Virus record (IMG/VR): IMGVR_UViG_3300021438_000065
Coordinates: 1 to 25,249 of that record
Direction: 5' to 3' (one strand)
Length of the DNA stretch: 25,249 nt
From: a virus
The notes beneath the pieces are model-generated. The model had not been told where the DNA came from. It searched no databases and saw only the letters and a program-made list of their open reading frames with translations. Shown one piece after another: positions 1 to 8,639 of this stretch (the stretch's first letter is position 1; the number at the start of each line of letters is the position of its first letter). The position numbers and the translations under genes are program-made.

Positions 1-418
1 CAGAACCAGTCCCAGGAACTTCAGTTAGATTAGTAAAAGAAGGACTCCATGTTCCAACTGTACTAGATGTTAAGTTAGACAATCCGGTATGTTCCGCAGA
101 AGTAAAATGATAATACTCATCAGTAGTACCACCTTGTATGCTAGTTAAACTATTATGTGTTGGAGATACACCTAAAGCAGTATGTTGTGCTGCAGTTAAA
201 TGATATCTCTCTCCAGCAGATCCACCTTGTATTCCTTGTAAAGTATTATGTAATCTTATTGCTATATCAGTTAGAGTAGAACCAGCAAAGTTTATAACAT
301 ACCAAGGTACAGAACCAGATGTAGATACATAAGCTCTTAATTGTCTATACCATTCAAGCCATGTATAAGATCCAGGTTTATCTTGAATAGGAGGTGGTGG
401 TAAAGATCCTACAGGCAT
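1..418 (-). CDS. Phage tail/fibre structural protein, 5' part (runs off left edge)
   Basis: An open frame starts at the ATG at 416-418 and stays open for 139 codons to the window edge, so the C-terminus is missing. Its ATG overlaps the TAA of the upstream gp10-like gene by one base. The N-terminus is proline-rich (residues 6-10). Two copies of a fibre-type repeat are visible: IQGGSAGERYHLTAAQH and IQGGTTDEYYHFTSAEH. This 'QGG..(G/D)E.YH(L/F)T.A' motif is common in phage tail-fibre and neck or appendage proteins. Its place directly after the gp10-like connector fits a tail needle, fibre or appendage protein. I cannot assign receptor specificity from this fragment. Confidence 0.75.
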   Translation of the reverse strand, partial: MPVGSLPPPPIQDKPGSYTWLEWYRQLRAYVSTSGSVPWYVINFAGSTLTDIAIRLHNTLQGIQGGSAGERYHLTAAQHTALGVSPTHNSLTSIQGGTTDEYYHFTSAEHTGLSNLTSSTVGTWSPSFTNLTEVPGTGS

Positions 419-1986
419 TATGAATTATCCTCAGTATAGACTAACTCTAAAGCCTCGAATCTAATTGTATAATCTGTAGTGCAATCTAATTGGAAAGCCC
501 TTCGTCTAAAAGAACCTAATTGATATAATATAGGAAAATCTTTATTTAATTCCATTTGACGAGAAGTAGAAAAAGACTTATAATCATCATCTGTATAAGA
601 AATTCTTAAATCAGTTGTTCCATACATTATTTCATAATCTGAAACAAGTCTAAGAGAATGAAGTCTTTTCCTATTTATCGTATCCATATCATATTTATTA
701 GTTCTTATTAACATATTAATAGGATAGTATGTAACATGTGGAATTGGATATAAAAAATAAAAAGCATCATCATTTACAGTAGGAGAAAGAAAACTAATAC
801 AAGGACTATAAGCACTTTGAAAATATATATTAGAGGATGGTCCTGAAGCAGCATAATTATAACAGAAATTACTCTCAAATGTATCTACTTCTTCTGTAAG
901 AATACCATAGGACATCGTAGTTGTCCATTCATGCCATAATTTTTCTTCTATATCGTATAAAAGAGTTCTATTTGAATCTAATAAATTTATTAAAAAGAAG
1001 AAGTGTCCCATAGATCTAAAACCATACCCAACAATAGTAGATAATAGTGTTACAGGGTCTGCCCCAGTCTCTTGATCTATTATACGTTCTATAAACTCAT
1101 CTGATATTTTTTTAGGTTGAAACCCATCAATCATCCAAACACTTCGCCCTCCTGTTTCAGATTGACCTACAAAGAAACAATACCTTTCACCTTGAAAAAT
1201 ACAAGAAGGAGCAAAACAACCTATCTGTATTACAGCGGAATCATTCTTATTTAAAGGAGAACCACTAGCATTAGAAGCATCATAAAAAAATTCTATAGAG
1301 ATAGAATTAAAAGCAACTATTTGATTATTTTGTCTAGCTAAAGCTCTAATAGGATCTGGAAAACTCTCTGAGGATATAAAATTACTAACATCCCATGTAT
1401 AAGGATCATCTAGATCACAATTATATATATCAGAACCAACAGCAAGAAATATATAACCATCTAAAAACGTAGGTGAGGCTAGATGAGGAGTTGGGGGAGA
1501 ACCAGCACCTATAATTTCATTAACTGTATAATCACTTTCTATTACAAAAGCAGAAACACCATCAGTAAAAAATAAATAATCTCCTATAGTAGCCGAATTT
1601 CCAAAAACAAAACCTACTTTTCTAGTATCTGTAGTTAAAGACGCTTTTAATATTGGATCTATGCCAGGATCTTCAGGATCTTCATCTACCCATAATTCAT
1701 TTCCCCACACACTATAGACATAACCATTAAAATATGCTAACCCACGAGCTTCTTTATAATCTACCGGGGTTTCCCCTTCTGTAAAACTATATGTTTTCTG
1801 AATGTCAACTCCAGGTCTTTTCTTTAAATAAACTCTCATTTGATCTAATTGATCTACTTTTCTAGATTCAGGAAAAACATTAATAAATCTTTGATCCTTA
1901 TCAGGATCGGAATTACGATTAGAATATGCTCCAAATAAAGGAACTTTAACCTTTTGTACTGAACCTTGTTGTAATTTTTGAGGCAT
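418..1986 (-). CDS. P22 gp10-like packaged-DNA stabilisation / tail hub connector protein
   Basis: This 522-residue protein resembles the P22 gp10 'packaged DNA stabilization' family, which forms a ring below the portal and gp4 and closes the head after packaging. It has the family layout: an early segment like YLKKRPGV followed by repeated beta-propeller-like blades (Y.NGYVYSVWGNELW, GDYLFFTDG, DGYIFLAVGSDIY). A central signature IEFFYDASNASGSPL and a C-terminal RRRAFQLDCTTDYTIRFEALEL segment match the end of gp10 proteins. Length is close to P22 gp10 (about 470). The ATG overlaps the stop of the 553-residue gene upstream. Downstream of a gp4-like gene, as in P22, the order supports the call. 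The assignment is from remembered family features, not a search. Confidence 0.8.
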   Translation of the reverse strand: MPQKLQQGSVQKVKVPLFGAYSNRNSDPDKDQRFINVFPESRKVDQLDQMRVYLKKRPGVDIQKTYSFTEGETPVDYKEARGLAYFNGYVYSVWGNELWVDEDPEDPGIDPILKASLTTDTRKVGFVFGNSATIGDYLFFTDGVSAFVIESDYTVNEIIGAGSPPTPHLASPTFLDGYIFLAVGSDIYNCDLDDPYTWDVSNFISSESFPDPIRALARQNNQIVAFNSISIEFFYDASNASGSPLNKNDSAVIQIGCFAPSCIFQGERYCFFVGQSETGGRSVWMIDGFQPKKISDEFIERIIDQETGADPVTLLSTIVGYGFRSMGHFFFLINLLDSNRTLLYDIEEKLWHEWTTTMSYGILTEEVDTFESNFCYNYAASGPSSNIYFQSAYSPCISFLSPTVNDDAFYFLYPIPHVTYYPINMLIRTNKYDMDTINRKRLHSLRLVSDYEIMYGTTDLRISYTDDDYKSFSTSRQMELNKDFPILYQLGSFRRRAFQLDCTTDYTIRFEALELVYTEDNS

Positions 1987-3647
1987 TATTTTTTCCTTTT
2001 TATTCTAGAACTAGCAACATTGATTATAGTTTTTCCAAGGTTATCATAAGATTTTTGGCGATTTGTATCAAGATTATTTCCTGTATTTGTTAATGAACCT
2101 AAGAAAGAACCTAAACCAGAACTAATAGCCTGTTGAGCCATAGATTCTAAAGGATTACTTTTACTAAATAAACTTTGTATTCCTCCACCAACTCCACTAC
2201 CTAGAATCTTTGAGCCTGTTTGTCCTAAAGTATTATTTAGATTTGAAGATACTAAATCACTACCAGCAGCACCTAAACCTGCACCAAGGCCACTTAATAA
2301 AGCACCAGAACCACCTTTACCTAAAGATGATATAGCACCTAATCCACCCTTAACAAAATATTTACCAGCTTCAGCACCTAATCCTGTAGCATCTCCTAAA
2401 GCTTTACCAGCATCACTAAAAGCTCCAGTATTACCCAATACATTTGCTAATGCTCCAAGATGATTCCCGGATTGCAATGATCCTAAAGTAGACATTGCTG
2501 CCCCTAAAGGAGCTAAAGGTGTAAAAGATAAAACTGCTCCCAAACCTTGTGCAACTTTATTAAAAACACCTGAATCTTGATGCATATATTGATTATTATC
2601 TTTATTAGTCCATCCAGGCAATTGAGCAGCATTTTCAACAGGTACATACATACTGTTTTCATCTATACCTTTAACTAATTTATTCCAAGTGTCTAAATCA
2701 TTATATTCTCTTAATAAAGATTGATCAAATCTCGTAGCACCTTTATTATCAGTTCTAGAAATCATATTAGGATTTACATAACCTAAAGTATTTTTATCTG
2801 CTAATGCTGTATTTACTTTATACCCTAAAACTTTACCATTATTAATAAGAGGTGTAGAACCAAACAAAGTATTTAAACCTTTGATTTCTTCAGATTGGTT
2901 ATTTCCAGGAAGATCATAAGTTCTACCTTGATTTTGGGCTAATCCCCCACCACTAAGAAGTTGTCCTAAAACTTCCCATTTTTCTAAATCACCTCCAGAG
3001 TTTTGAGAGGTTCTATAAGATGTAGGTTGAGGAAGATTCATAGCTCCATCTTCATTAACAATAGGCTGTGAATTTGAGTTTTGATACTTAGTTGTTAATT
3101 CCCTAATGGTATCATCTAAACTTTTATAACCAATACCAATATTCTTACCAGTTTGATCTAATATATTATAAGTACCATCACCTATATCTTGTGTATTATA
3201 TCCTTCAGTCCCCCATTGACCTTTAGTATAATCAAACATCTTTGAATTGTCTTGAGAACTTTGTATACCTAATTGAGAATCTTGTGTGCTTTTAGGACCA
3301 GCAAAAGCCCATCCAGATTTTGTTAATAAATTATTAGGATCAGTAGGATCAAAAGCCCCATAATAAAATCGCTCCTGTCCAGATGTAGGTAATACATTTC
3401 CAGAAAAATCATATAAATCTTTATTAGGTGTTTGGTCATAAGTTAATCTTCTACCAGCTCCTAAAAACTCTGAGGGTGCTTCTTGTTCTTGTAATTGTTT
3501 TTTAAAGTTCATTTGAAATGATGTAGGATCACTTGTACCTAATCTCATCATTTCATTTTTATTTCTTTGACTTCCTAGTTTAGCTCTATTTACAACATCA
3601 GCAATCTGCTCTTGACTTAATACTTGCGTAGGATCATTTGTTGCCAT
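1986..3647 (-). CDS. Glycine-rich virion protein, candidate DNA-ejection/internal protein
   Basis: This 553-residue protein is not recognised by sequence. Residues 1-350 are polar, rich in N, Q, T and G, with YDFSGNVLP and similar beta-prone stretches. Residues from about 365 onward turn into a long Gly/Ala/Leu/Ser-rich region (FTPLAPLGAAMSTLGSL, then SGLGAGLGAAGSDL) and the tail end is basic (SSRIKRKK). Such hydrophobic glycine-rich C-termini are typical of phage internal or ejection proteins that insert into membranes. It lies between the gp4-like and gp10-like genes and overlaps both by start/stop sharing, so it is surely part of the virion module. An ejection role is inference; a tail-sheath-like or minor head protein is possible. 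Confidence 0.6.
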   Translation of the reverse strand: MATNDPTQVLSQEQIADVVNRAKLGSQRNKNEMMRLGTSDPTSFQMNFKKQLQEQEAPSEFLGAGRRLTYDQTPNKDLYDFSGNVLPTSGQERFYYGAFDPTDPNNLLTKSGWAFAGPKSTQDSQLGIQSSQDNSKMFDYTKGQWGTEGYNTQDIGDGTYNILDQTGKNIGIGYKSLDDTIRELTTKYQNSNSQPIVNEDGAMNLPQPTSYRTSQNSGGDLEKWEVLGQLLSGGGLAQNQGRTYDLPGNNQSEEIKGLNTLFGSTPLINNGKVLGYKVNTALADKNTLGYVNPNMISRTDNKGATRFDQSLLREYNDLDTWNKLVKGIDENSMYVPVENAAQLPGWTNKDNNQYMHQDSGVFNKVAQGLGAVLSFTPLAPLGAAMSTLGSLQSGNHLGALANVLGNTGAFSDAGKALGDATGLGAEAGKYFVKGGLGAISSLGKGGSGALLSGLGAGLGAAGSDLVSSNLNNTLGQTGSKILGSGVGGGIQSLFSKSNPLESMAQQAISSGLGSFLGSLTNTGNNLDTNRQKSYDNLGKTIINVASSRIKRKK

Positions 3648-4327
3648 TACCAGTTCCTAAAATCCCTCTGGAAAAACATAGAACCTTCTTCCAAACCAAA
3701 GTTTAAAGCTTCCTGTTTAATAATAGTCATCTCTTGCCATAACTGTTTTCTATCTTGTAAAGATAAACCATACTCAGGAGCTAATCTACAAGCAAGACCA
3801 TATGCCAAAGCATCAAACCATTCTTGAGGGAAATCTGGTTCATCTGTATTAGAAACAAAATCTTCAAAAGGTCTTTGATAATTTATAACAATAGTATTAT
3901 TACTAGCCTCTACAGAAGAAGGGGTAGGAAATATATATAAATCCCCATATATTCTTTGAGGATCATAAAAATATTGTATTGGGTTTCCACTTACACTTTT
4001 ACGCATAGGGATATCAATAAGAGATGTAGTATTCCTATTAAAAGCTTGAGTAATTTTTAAGGGTTTCGGAGTATTTACAGCTTGACCATCACCTATACGA
4101 TAAGAATTAGTACCATCAACTAAAGTTATAGTATACGATTTTATTGCCCATAAAGGCATACCATCAGCCATCCATGCTTTTACCAAAGAATTTAAAGCAT
4201 AAGACGCATCATTTGTTTGATCAGTACTAGGAGTACCTCCAGATGGAATAACTCCTAATAGTCTAAGAGCCCTACTAATAAGTAAAGCTCTTGATGTTGC
4301 GTAATCAGAAGAACCACTTGTACTCAT
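3647..4327 (-). CDS. P22 gp4-like head-tail adaptor (tail accessory factor)
   Basis: This 226-residue protein has the gp4/head-tail adaptor pattern. An N-terminal helix segment (residues about 10-60: ISRALRLLGVIPSG...ALNSLVKAWMADG) parallels P22 gp4 'AALRKLGV...DDLEAMMAEWYQDG'. A C-terminal segment (YGLACRLAPEYGL, about 185-197) parallels gp4 'HNLACRIAPDYAL'. Gp4 dodecamers bind below the portal and seal the head. The middle (about 70-160) is a beta-rich insertion absent from the shorter P22 protein. The stop at 4324-4326 of its upstream partner overlaps its ATG (ATGA). Position upstream of the gp10-like gene agrees with P22 gene order. Confidence 0.78.
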   Translation of the reverse strand: MSTSGSSDYATSRALLISRALRLLGVIPSGGTPSTDQTNDASYALNSLVKAWMADGMPLWAIKSYTITLVDGTNSYRIGDGQAVNTPKPLKITQAFNRNTTSLIDIPMRKSVSGNPIQYFYDPQRIYGDLYIFPTPSSVEASNNTIVINYQRPFEDFVSNTDEPDFPQEWFDALAYGLACRLAPEYGLSLQDRKQLWQEMTIIKQEALNFGLEEGSMFFQRDFRNW

Positions 4328-4584
4328 GGCTTTGTTCCTTTAAGTAATGCTATAAAAGCTATAAAAGCACCTGCAATAATACCAACCCATTTAACAAGAT
4401 TAATTAACCAGTGAGCAGCTTCCCAAGTTTTTACTAATTCTTTAATAACTGGAGTTAATTCTTTTTCATCTCTAATATGATTTTCAATGATAGATTTTAA
4501 TTCTATTAATATTGCATCTTGTTTGCTAAGACGTTCTTCAATATCTAAATAGTTTGCTCTTTTTTCTATATGAGGTTGTATCAT
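4324..4584 (-). CDS. Small one-TM protein with coiled coil, holin candidate
   Basis: I chose the ATG at 4582-4584 (86 residues, starting MIQPHIEKRANY) because AGGAG lies just upstream and it overlaps the previous TGA as ATGA. The longer frame adds 8 residues without a ribosome site. The N-terminal two thirds is a charged amphipathic helix likely to form a coiled coil (DIEERLSKQDAILIELKSII). One hydrophobic segment follows near the C-terminus (LINLVKWVGIIAGAFIAFIALL), ending in a basic tail. This architecture is seen in XhlA/BhlA-type haemolysin/holin proteins and in some phage membrane anchors. No endolysin gene is adjacent in the window, so the lysis role is inference. Confidence 0.6.
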   Translation of the reverse strand: MIQPHIEKRANYLDIEERLSKQDAILIELKSIIENHIRDEKELTPVIKELVKTWEAAHWLINLVKWVGIIAGAFIAFIALLKGTKP

Positions 4585-4958
4585 GTAGTTTCTCCTACAG
4601 CTATCCAAGTAACAGCATAATTAACTAATGATATAATTGTCCCATTAAATTGTTTTTTTACTAGAGTAAAACCAGTATTACTTATAGTATTTATTTCTAT
4701 TGTTTGTATATTAGTAGCACCACTTGATGTATTAGAAACACAGGTAATATAAGGAGTTGTTGCTGTTTTAAATGGTGTGCTAAAAGTTATAACAGCAGTA
4801 GATGCTGTACTATCAGTCCCTACTTGAATTAATGATTTTGACATTCCACTAACATAACTTGCTTTATCTGCAGTAGTTTTTAAATTAGTAAAATTAGCAT
4901 CAGCCTCATTCCAAGTTAAAGGAGCCCCTTTAGAAGCCCGTGTTACAATAGTTGTCAT
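4581..4958 (-). CDS. Short tail-fibre-like protein with H-type-lectin/gp53-like C-terminal domain
   Basis: The 125-residue protein opens with TTIVTRASKGAPLTWNEAD followed by ANFTNL, a very common N-terminal signature of phage tail-fibre proteins ('TRA.KG.PLTW.E.DANF.NL'). Residues about 50-123 look like the compact beta-sandwich of the gp53-like/H-type lectin tail-fibre C-terminus: 'F.TPFKTATTPYITCVS', then 'NTGFTLVK' and the closing 'VTWIAVGE' strand. Such proteins bind surface sugars as trimers. At 125 residues it is a mini-fibre with no shaft, so it may be a tip or a decoration protein. It overlaps the next gene by ATGA. Confidence 0.65.
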   Translation of the reverse strand: MTTIVTRASKGAPLTWNEADANFTNLKTTADKASYVSGMSKSLIQVGTDSTASTAVITFSTPFKTATTPYITCVSNTSSGATNIQTIEINTISNTGFTLVKKQFNGTIISLVNYAVTWIAVGETT

Positions 4959-4967
4959 TTTTTATCC

Positions 4968-5252
4968 TTAATATAAAACACTTTCTGTATAATTTAAAGG
5001 GCTCCAATAACCGTCATCAATATATGTAAGATAACCAACAGTTACAAAAGTATCTGAAGGAGGTCTTATATAAGGAACTGTTATCTTATCCTGTTTTGTT
5101 TTTATAAAATCTTGTGGATGTCTTTGTTCATAACAATTTGGACATACTATAAAACCATCCCATCTTTGTTTTGATCTATTTGCTTTATATTTTATAGAAC
5201 AAACATCACAAATTAAATTCCATTCACCAGATACAAAATAATTTTTTACCAT
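4968..5252 (-). CDS. Small zinc-ribbon-like phage protein
   Basis: I start it at the ATG at 5250-5252 (94 residues). A longer frame would need a TTG inside the preceding gene. Residues 15-40 hold two CxxC knuckles (ICDVC and VCPNC) spaced 18 residues apart, followed by EQRHPQDF. 'C..C......S..R..W.G..VC..C...RHPQDF' recurs in small proteins of phage structural modules, function unknown. It starts one base after the TAG of the gene upstream and has no clear ribosome site, so it is probably translationally coupled. The C-terminal half (YIRPPSDTFVTVGYL...) is unrecognised. Confidence 0.65.
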   Translation of the reverse strand: MVKNYFVSGEWNLICDVCSIKYKANRSKQRWDGFIVCPNCYEQRHPQDFIKTKQDKITVPYIRPPSDTFVTVGYLTYIDDGYWSPLNYTESVLY

Positions 5253-5253
5253 A

Positions 5254-5466
5254 CTACCAACCAGCAAATGTATGTGGTGAAGGTTCTGGTAATTCCTTTA
5301 TAATAGTACCATCTTCTAATTGTTCATGTAATACAGTACCATCAGTATCCCACTTATCTTCAATTAAAACATCAATTACAGACTGTCCAACTATAGGTAA
5401 AGTAAAACTATAAGCACCATCAGGTATCTTTTCATCTACACCAGGAGTATAAATTACTCTTTTCAT
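5254..5466 (-). CDS. Hypothetical small structural-module protein
   Basis: A 70-residue acidic protein with no family that I recognise. Its ATG overlaps the TGA of the gene upstream (ATGA). It ends in Gly-Trp-TAG, and the last bases plus the following ATG form the 13-nt sequence GGTTGGTAGTATG, which is also found at the junction at 7904-7916. It sits in a block of accessory virion genes (4968-7906), so a minor virion or assembly role is plausible but not shown. Confidence 0.55.
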   Translation of the reverse strand: MKRVIYTPGVDEKIPDGAYSFTLPIVGQSVIDVLIEDKWDTDGTVLHEQLEDGTIIKELPEPSPHTFAGW

Positions 5467-5762
5467 TTTTTACTCCCTTCAACTTTAGGTGGTTTTTCTT
5501 TAGGCGGTTTAGACTCAAGCTTTCCTTCTTTACGGAGTTCTGCGGAAGTCTTGAGGGTTTCCCCAGGTTTAACAAACGTAACAGTTCCATCAGTTTTAGC
5601 CTCCTTTAGTTTTTCCTTAATAGGAGGACGCTGACCTATAGGAAGGGTATCATCCACAACATAGTCAATCTTCAATTCCTTACCGCTATTCCCACGATAG
5701 ATTGATCCTGGAGGAATATGGCAATGGTTCTGAAGAATTGCCAAGATATTTACAATGCTCAT
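5463..5762 (-). CDS. Hypothetical protein with Lys/Pro-rich tail
   Basis: A 99-residue protein without a recognised family. It has an AGGTGA ribosome site about 6 bases before the ATG and overlaps the genes on either side by ATGA junctions. Residues 1-45 look folded (NILAILQNHCHIPPGSIYRG). The C-terminal third is low-complexity and basic (ESKPPKEKPPKVEGSKK) and probably disordered. Base composition is richer in G and C than the surrounding late genes and matches the spike gene upstream (5759-7906), so the two may have been acquired together. Confidence 0.55.
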   Translation of the reverse strand: MSIVNILAILQNHCHIPPGSIYRGNSGKELKIDYVVDDTLPIGQRPPIKEKLKEAKTDGTVTFVKPGETLKTSAELRKEGKLESKPPKEKPPKVEGSKK

Positions 5763-7906
5763 GATGTCACCTGTGCGTGTTGTTCGTTGGTTAATGCGGT
5801 TGGCCAGACGAAGACTTCTTTGATACTACCCCCAACTTGACTAGAACCTGTAGAATCATGACCAATAGATAAAGTGGTGCTAGCTCCCATGCCACCATCA
5901 AACGGAGCGGTTGTTCCCAATATCCCATCAGCACTAACCATGAGATCAGATCCCCATCGAACAGCCCGTTTTCTTCTTCCTGTGGTAAAATCTAAACCTG
6001 TAGCAGTCGCGCTGTTAGTTCCATCATTAGATCTGGTCAGGCTCCTAGAATCTGTAGAATCTACGCGAAGTAATACACCAGACACATCCCCTCGTAGAAT
6101 ACCAGCTGCTCGCCCAGAATTTATAGGAATGTCACTTTTAACTGAACAGAGTGCGGTACCCTGTGTCACATTAAAGGCATTGGCATAACTAAGCACATCA
6201 GCATTCCTAGTAACCGCAGCAGTCGTTGTGAGAATAGGAGTAGAAGCCCAAGCAAGAGGCTCATCCTGGAAACAATCCACATCAATTACATCACCAGAAG
6301 TTCCCATCTTTATACCAATAGTAGGGTTAGCCCCTACATCACTGGTAACTTGAACTCTTGCAAATCCGCTTGAGTTAATCTGGCTGGTTACATCTGTCCA
6401 AGAGCTGCCATTATTTCTAGTAATGCTGATGGTTCCAGTTCCGGTAATTCGCTTGAGATAAACACTGGTTGTTCTGGTTCCCGTTGCTGCTGTAAGAAGC
6501 TGAAGGATTGTTGCGTCTGTTGCTGCGCAGGTAAGACGACTTGCGGAATTTGCTACGTTATCAATTCCTGTGGTGGGAACTACACCAATACCACAAGGCG
6601 TGCAAGTGAAGTCGTCAAATACGGCACTTCCAGTTGCTCCCGTATCAGAACCAAATCTAATGTAGCTTGTAGTAGTAGTTGCAGTGAAGTATGCAGTTTG
6701 TGCGCCAGTCGTAGTTCGATAGGCAGGATCAGTAAATACATCTTGAAGCCCAGCCGCTGTCCCGACATTAAACACCATTCGATTCGAGGCAACACTTACA
6801 GTAGTAACCAAGGCGTAGCGTGCGCCGATTACCGTCGCAATAGCTTGCTCAACAGAACTAGATGTTGGTGCGGTTGCTGCCCCTGCTGCTATTGTTGCCG
6901 TTCCACGTTTTGTCCAGTCAGTGTCGGCAGCAAATCCGCTATTTACTGTTAAGTTCGATCCGTAGGTCGAGCCAGCCCACTGAATCTTTCGCATATCCCT
7001 ACCCCACAAGCAATTATTCGTACTGGCAGGTTCAGCCAAGTATCCCTGCAAACTAGAGTTATCAATAGAAGTACCATCTTTATTGGTATTAAACCATTTA
7101 CATCCATCAACTCCTGCACCGTGGAATGGAGCTGAGAGAACTCCTACTGACACATATTCACTAGCGGTTTGATCAGTTTGACCGGAGACATTTTCCGCCT
7201 GAACTCGTAATAAACTTATTGACTTTATACCATCTCCCACAAAAGCTTCTTTACGAGTGGAACTAAGAGAATTGACCAGAGCAAATCCCATTGTAACATT
7301 AGAAGCAGCAAGTGTTGCTGTTGCCAACACACTTAAATCCCACACCCCACTAGACACAGAAGTAATTGTTGCTGTACATCCAGTAGCTTGCACTGTACCT
7401 GCTACAAGATCAAAATTCGCAAAACAGTTAGTTCCAAAAGAAAAACTGTGTGCAAACAGTTGAACATATCTTATATTAATATAAGATACCCTTTTAACGA
7501 ATATGTAATTATTACCAATTATTGAAGTAGGTAACGTGGCACCCTCATTTGTAATACTCTGACCTGTAGTTGAGTTAGCACATACCAACAGGTTAGTACC
7601 ACTTACAGTAAGTCCTACTGGAACCCACGCAGCGTTAGAAAAATCCTCACTTTTAACTTGTACAAGATTCCTGACAAGCCTAGCCCCACCAAACCTAGCG
7701 CATGTTGCAGGCACAGAAATAAGTTTATTCTCGTTGTCAAAACTCCAGGCCGCTGTTACTCTTGTAAAGGTAGGATTACCAGCACCTTTAGTCAGGATAA
7801 GAGAGTTAGTGAGTGGAGCATAAAAAGTAGAGGTATCAGTGATACCTCCAAGACCTAAATAGGTTCTATAAGGTACTCCTATCCCTATTCCAGTTATTCT
7901 AGACAT
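5759..7906 (-). CDS. Large multi-domain virion spike with carbohydrate-binding-like beta-sandwich modules
   Basis: This 715-residue protein is built of repeated beta-rich modules. Residues about 75-235 contain LVQVKSEDFSNAAWV, the signature of phage head-spike/CBM-like modules ('N.....ED(F/L)SNAAW'). A second module is at about 315-420 (LTVNSGFAADTDWTKRGTATI, like CBM4/9). A third is at about 445-560 (NSASRLTCAATDA to FQDEPLAW). Residues about 565-715 resemble a concanavalin/LamG-like lectin ending in GGSIKEVFVWPTALTNEQ. No lyase or hydrolase active-site pattern is evident, so binding rather than depolymerisation is likely. The gene follows a spike-base gene (7908-8156). It is clearly richer in G+C than the flanking late genes, a sign of recent transfer. 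Confidence 0.7.
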   Translation of the reverse strand: MSRITGIGIGVPYRTYLGLGGITDTSTFYAPLTNSLILTKGAGNPTFTRVTAAWSFDNENKLISVPATCARFGGARLVRNLVQVKSEDFSNAAWVPVGLTVSGTNLLVCANSTTGQSITNEGATLPTSIIGNNYIFVKRVSYINIRYVQLFAHSFSFGTNCFANFDLVAGTVQATGCTATITSVSSGVWDLSVLATATLAASNVTMGFALVNSLSSTRKEAFVGDGIKSISLLRVQAENVSGQTDQTASEYVSVGVLSAPFHGAGVDGCKWFNTNKDGTSIDNSSLQGYLAEPASTNNCLWGRDMRKIQWAGSTYGSNLTVNSGFAADTDWTKRGTATIAAGAATAPTSSSVEQAIATVIGARYALVTTVSVASNRMVFNVGTAAGLQDVFTDPAYRTTTGAQTAYFTATTTTSYIRFGSDTGATGSAVFDDFTCTPCGIGVVPTTGIDNVANSASRLTCAATDATILQLLTAATGTRTTSVYLKRITGTGTISITRNNGSSWTDVTSQINSSGFARVQVTSDVGANPTIGIKMGTSGDVIDVDCFQDEPLAWASTPILTTTAAVTRNADVLSYANAFNVTQGTALCSVKSDIPINSGRAAGILRGDVSGVLLRVDSTDSRSLTRSNDGTNSATATGLDFTTGRRKRAVRWGSDLMVSADGILGTTAPFDGGMGASTTLSIGHDSTGSSQVGGSIKEVFVWPTALTNEQHAQVTS

Positions 7907-7907
7907 A

Positions 7908-8156
7908 CTACCAACCTAATGATACAATAGACGATGCCGTAGTTCCTGTACTCATTAAACGACCATCTTTAACCTCAACAGGTAAAAATGTTCCAGATGA
8001 TACACCAACAAAAGTAACAGCACTACCTGCAGCGGAAGGAGCTATAGCAACATCACCCCCACTACCGATATATAAAGCTTTAAAACTAACTACTGCACTA
8101 TCACTCTTAGTAATACTTGCAAAATTACAAGCAGATGAAAAAACTTTTGTGCCCAT
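7908..8156 (-). CDS. Spike base protein, RCAP_Rcc01079-like
   Basis: This 82-residue protein matches the short spike-base family typified by the Rhodobacter gene-transfer-agent protein Rcc01079. Features are the opening 'ASITKSDSAVVSFKALYIGSG', then 'GDVAI', 'VTFVGVSSGTFLPVEVKDGRLMSTGTTASSIVSL', which follow the family's 'DS..L..RALYVG..GDV.V....G..VTF..V..G..LPV.V..V..TGTTA..I.AL'. Family members form the base that attaches a spike or fibre to the particle. The large putative spike lies immediately downstream, separated by only one base from this gene's TAG. A leftward terminator lies just upstream of it. Confidence 0.7.
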   Translation of the reverse strand: MGTKVFSSACNFASITKSDSAVVSFKALYIGSGGDVAIAPSAAGSAVTFVGVSSGTFLPVEVKDGRLMSTGTTASSIVSLGW

Positions 8157-8171
8157 GAAAACCTCACTAAA

Positions 8172-8208
8172 TAAAAAATGGGATTAAGAGTATTAATCCT
8201 AATCCCAT
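8172..8208 (-). terminator. Intrinsic terminator in late operon (leftward)
   Basis: Read on the minus strand, ATGGGATTA (8200-8208) pairs perfectly over 9 bp with TAATCCCAT (8178-8186), separated by a 13-nt loop. A run of six T then follows (plus strand A-run 8173-8178). It lies in the 62-bp gap between the 135-residue gene and the spike-base gene, so it should reduce expression of the spike and connector genes relative to capsid genes. Confidence 0.8.
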
Positions 8209-8218
8209 CTTTGGGTTG

Positions 8219-8626
8219 TTACCAAGTCATACCTTGTTGTGGGAAGTAATATTGGATATAAACATAAACAATATTTGTAAGGGTGGCAGAAGCTTTAGCA
8301 TATACAGGAGTATCAGCAGCTAATTGTGTCCCTACATAAGTACCCGCTGCAGCAGCAACAGAATCATAACCTGTGGAGTTCGGTGCATAAGCATTTACAA
8401 ATTCCGCACCTCCAAGAGTAATACCTACATTAACAGTCTGTGTAGTATTAGCTCCCATAGATAAAACATTAACACCAGTAATAAAAGCAAACTTTGGTAT
8501 AACTGCTGCAAGAAAACCTGTAGCATCTGCAGCAATAGCACTTAATTTAATAACTTCAGTGTATAGTTCTTTAGCGGGAGGAGTCGTAACAGTAACACCG
8601 GCTGGTCCTACATTTGGTAAAGGCAT
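8219..8626 (-). CDS. Putative head decoration / minor structural protein
   Basis: A 135-residue Ala/Thr/Val-rich protein, beta-prone throughout, with few charged residues and no Cys. No family is firmly recognised. It lies directly downstream of the major capsid gene, between two leftward hairpin terminators, so it would be made at a high level, as expected for a capsid decoration or abundant minor structural protein. Segments such as ANTTQTVNVGITLGGAEFVNAY suggest a beta-barrel. The role is inferred from position and composition only. Confidence 0.55.
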   Translation of the reverse strand: MPLPNVGPAGVTVTTPPAKELYTEVIKLSAIAADATGFLAAVIPKFAFITGVNVLSMGANTTQTVNVGITLGGAEFVNAYAPNSTGYDSVAAAAGTYVGTQLAADTPVYAKASATLTNIVYVYIQYYFPQQGMTW

Positions 8627-8639
8627 AATAATTCCTTTC

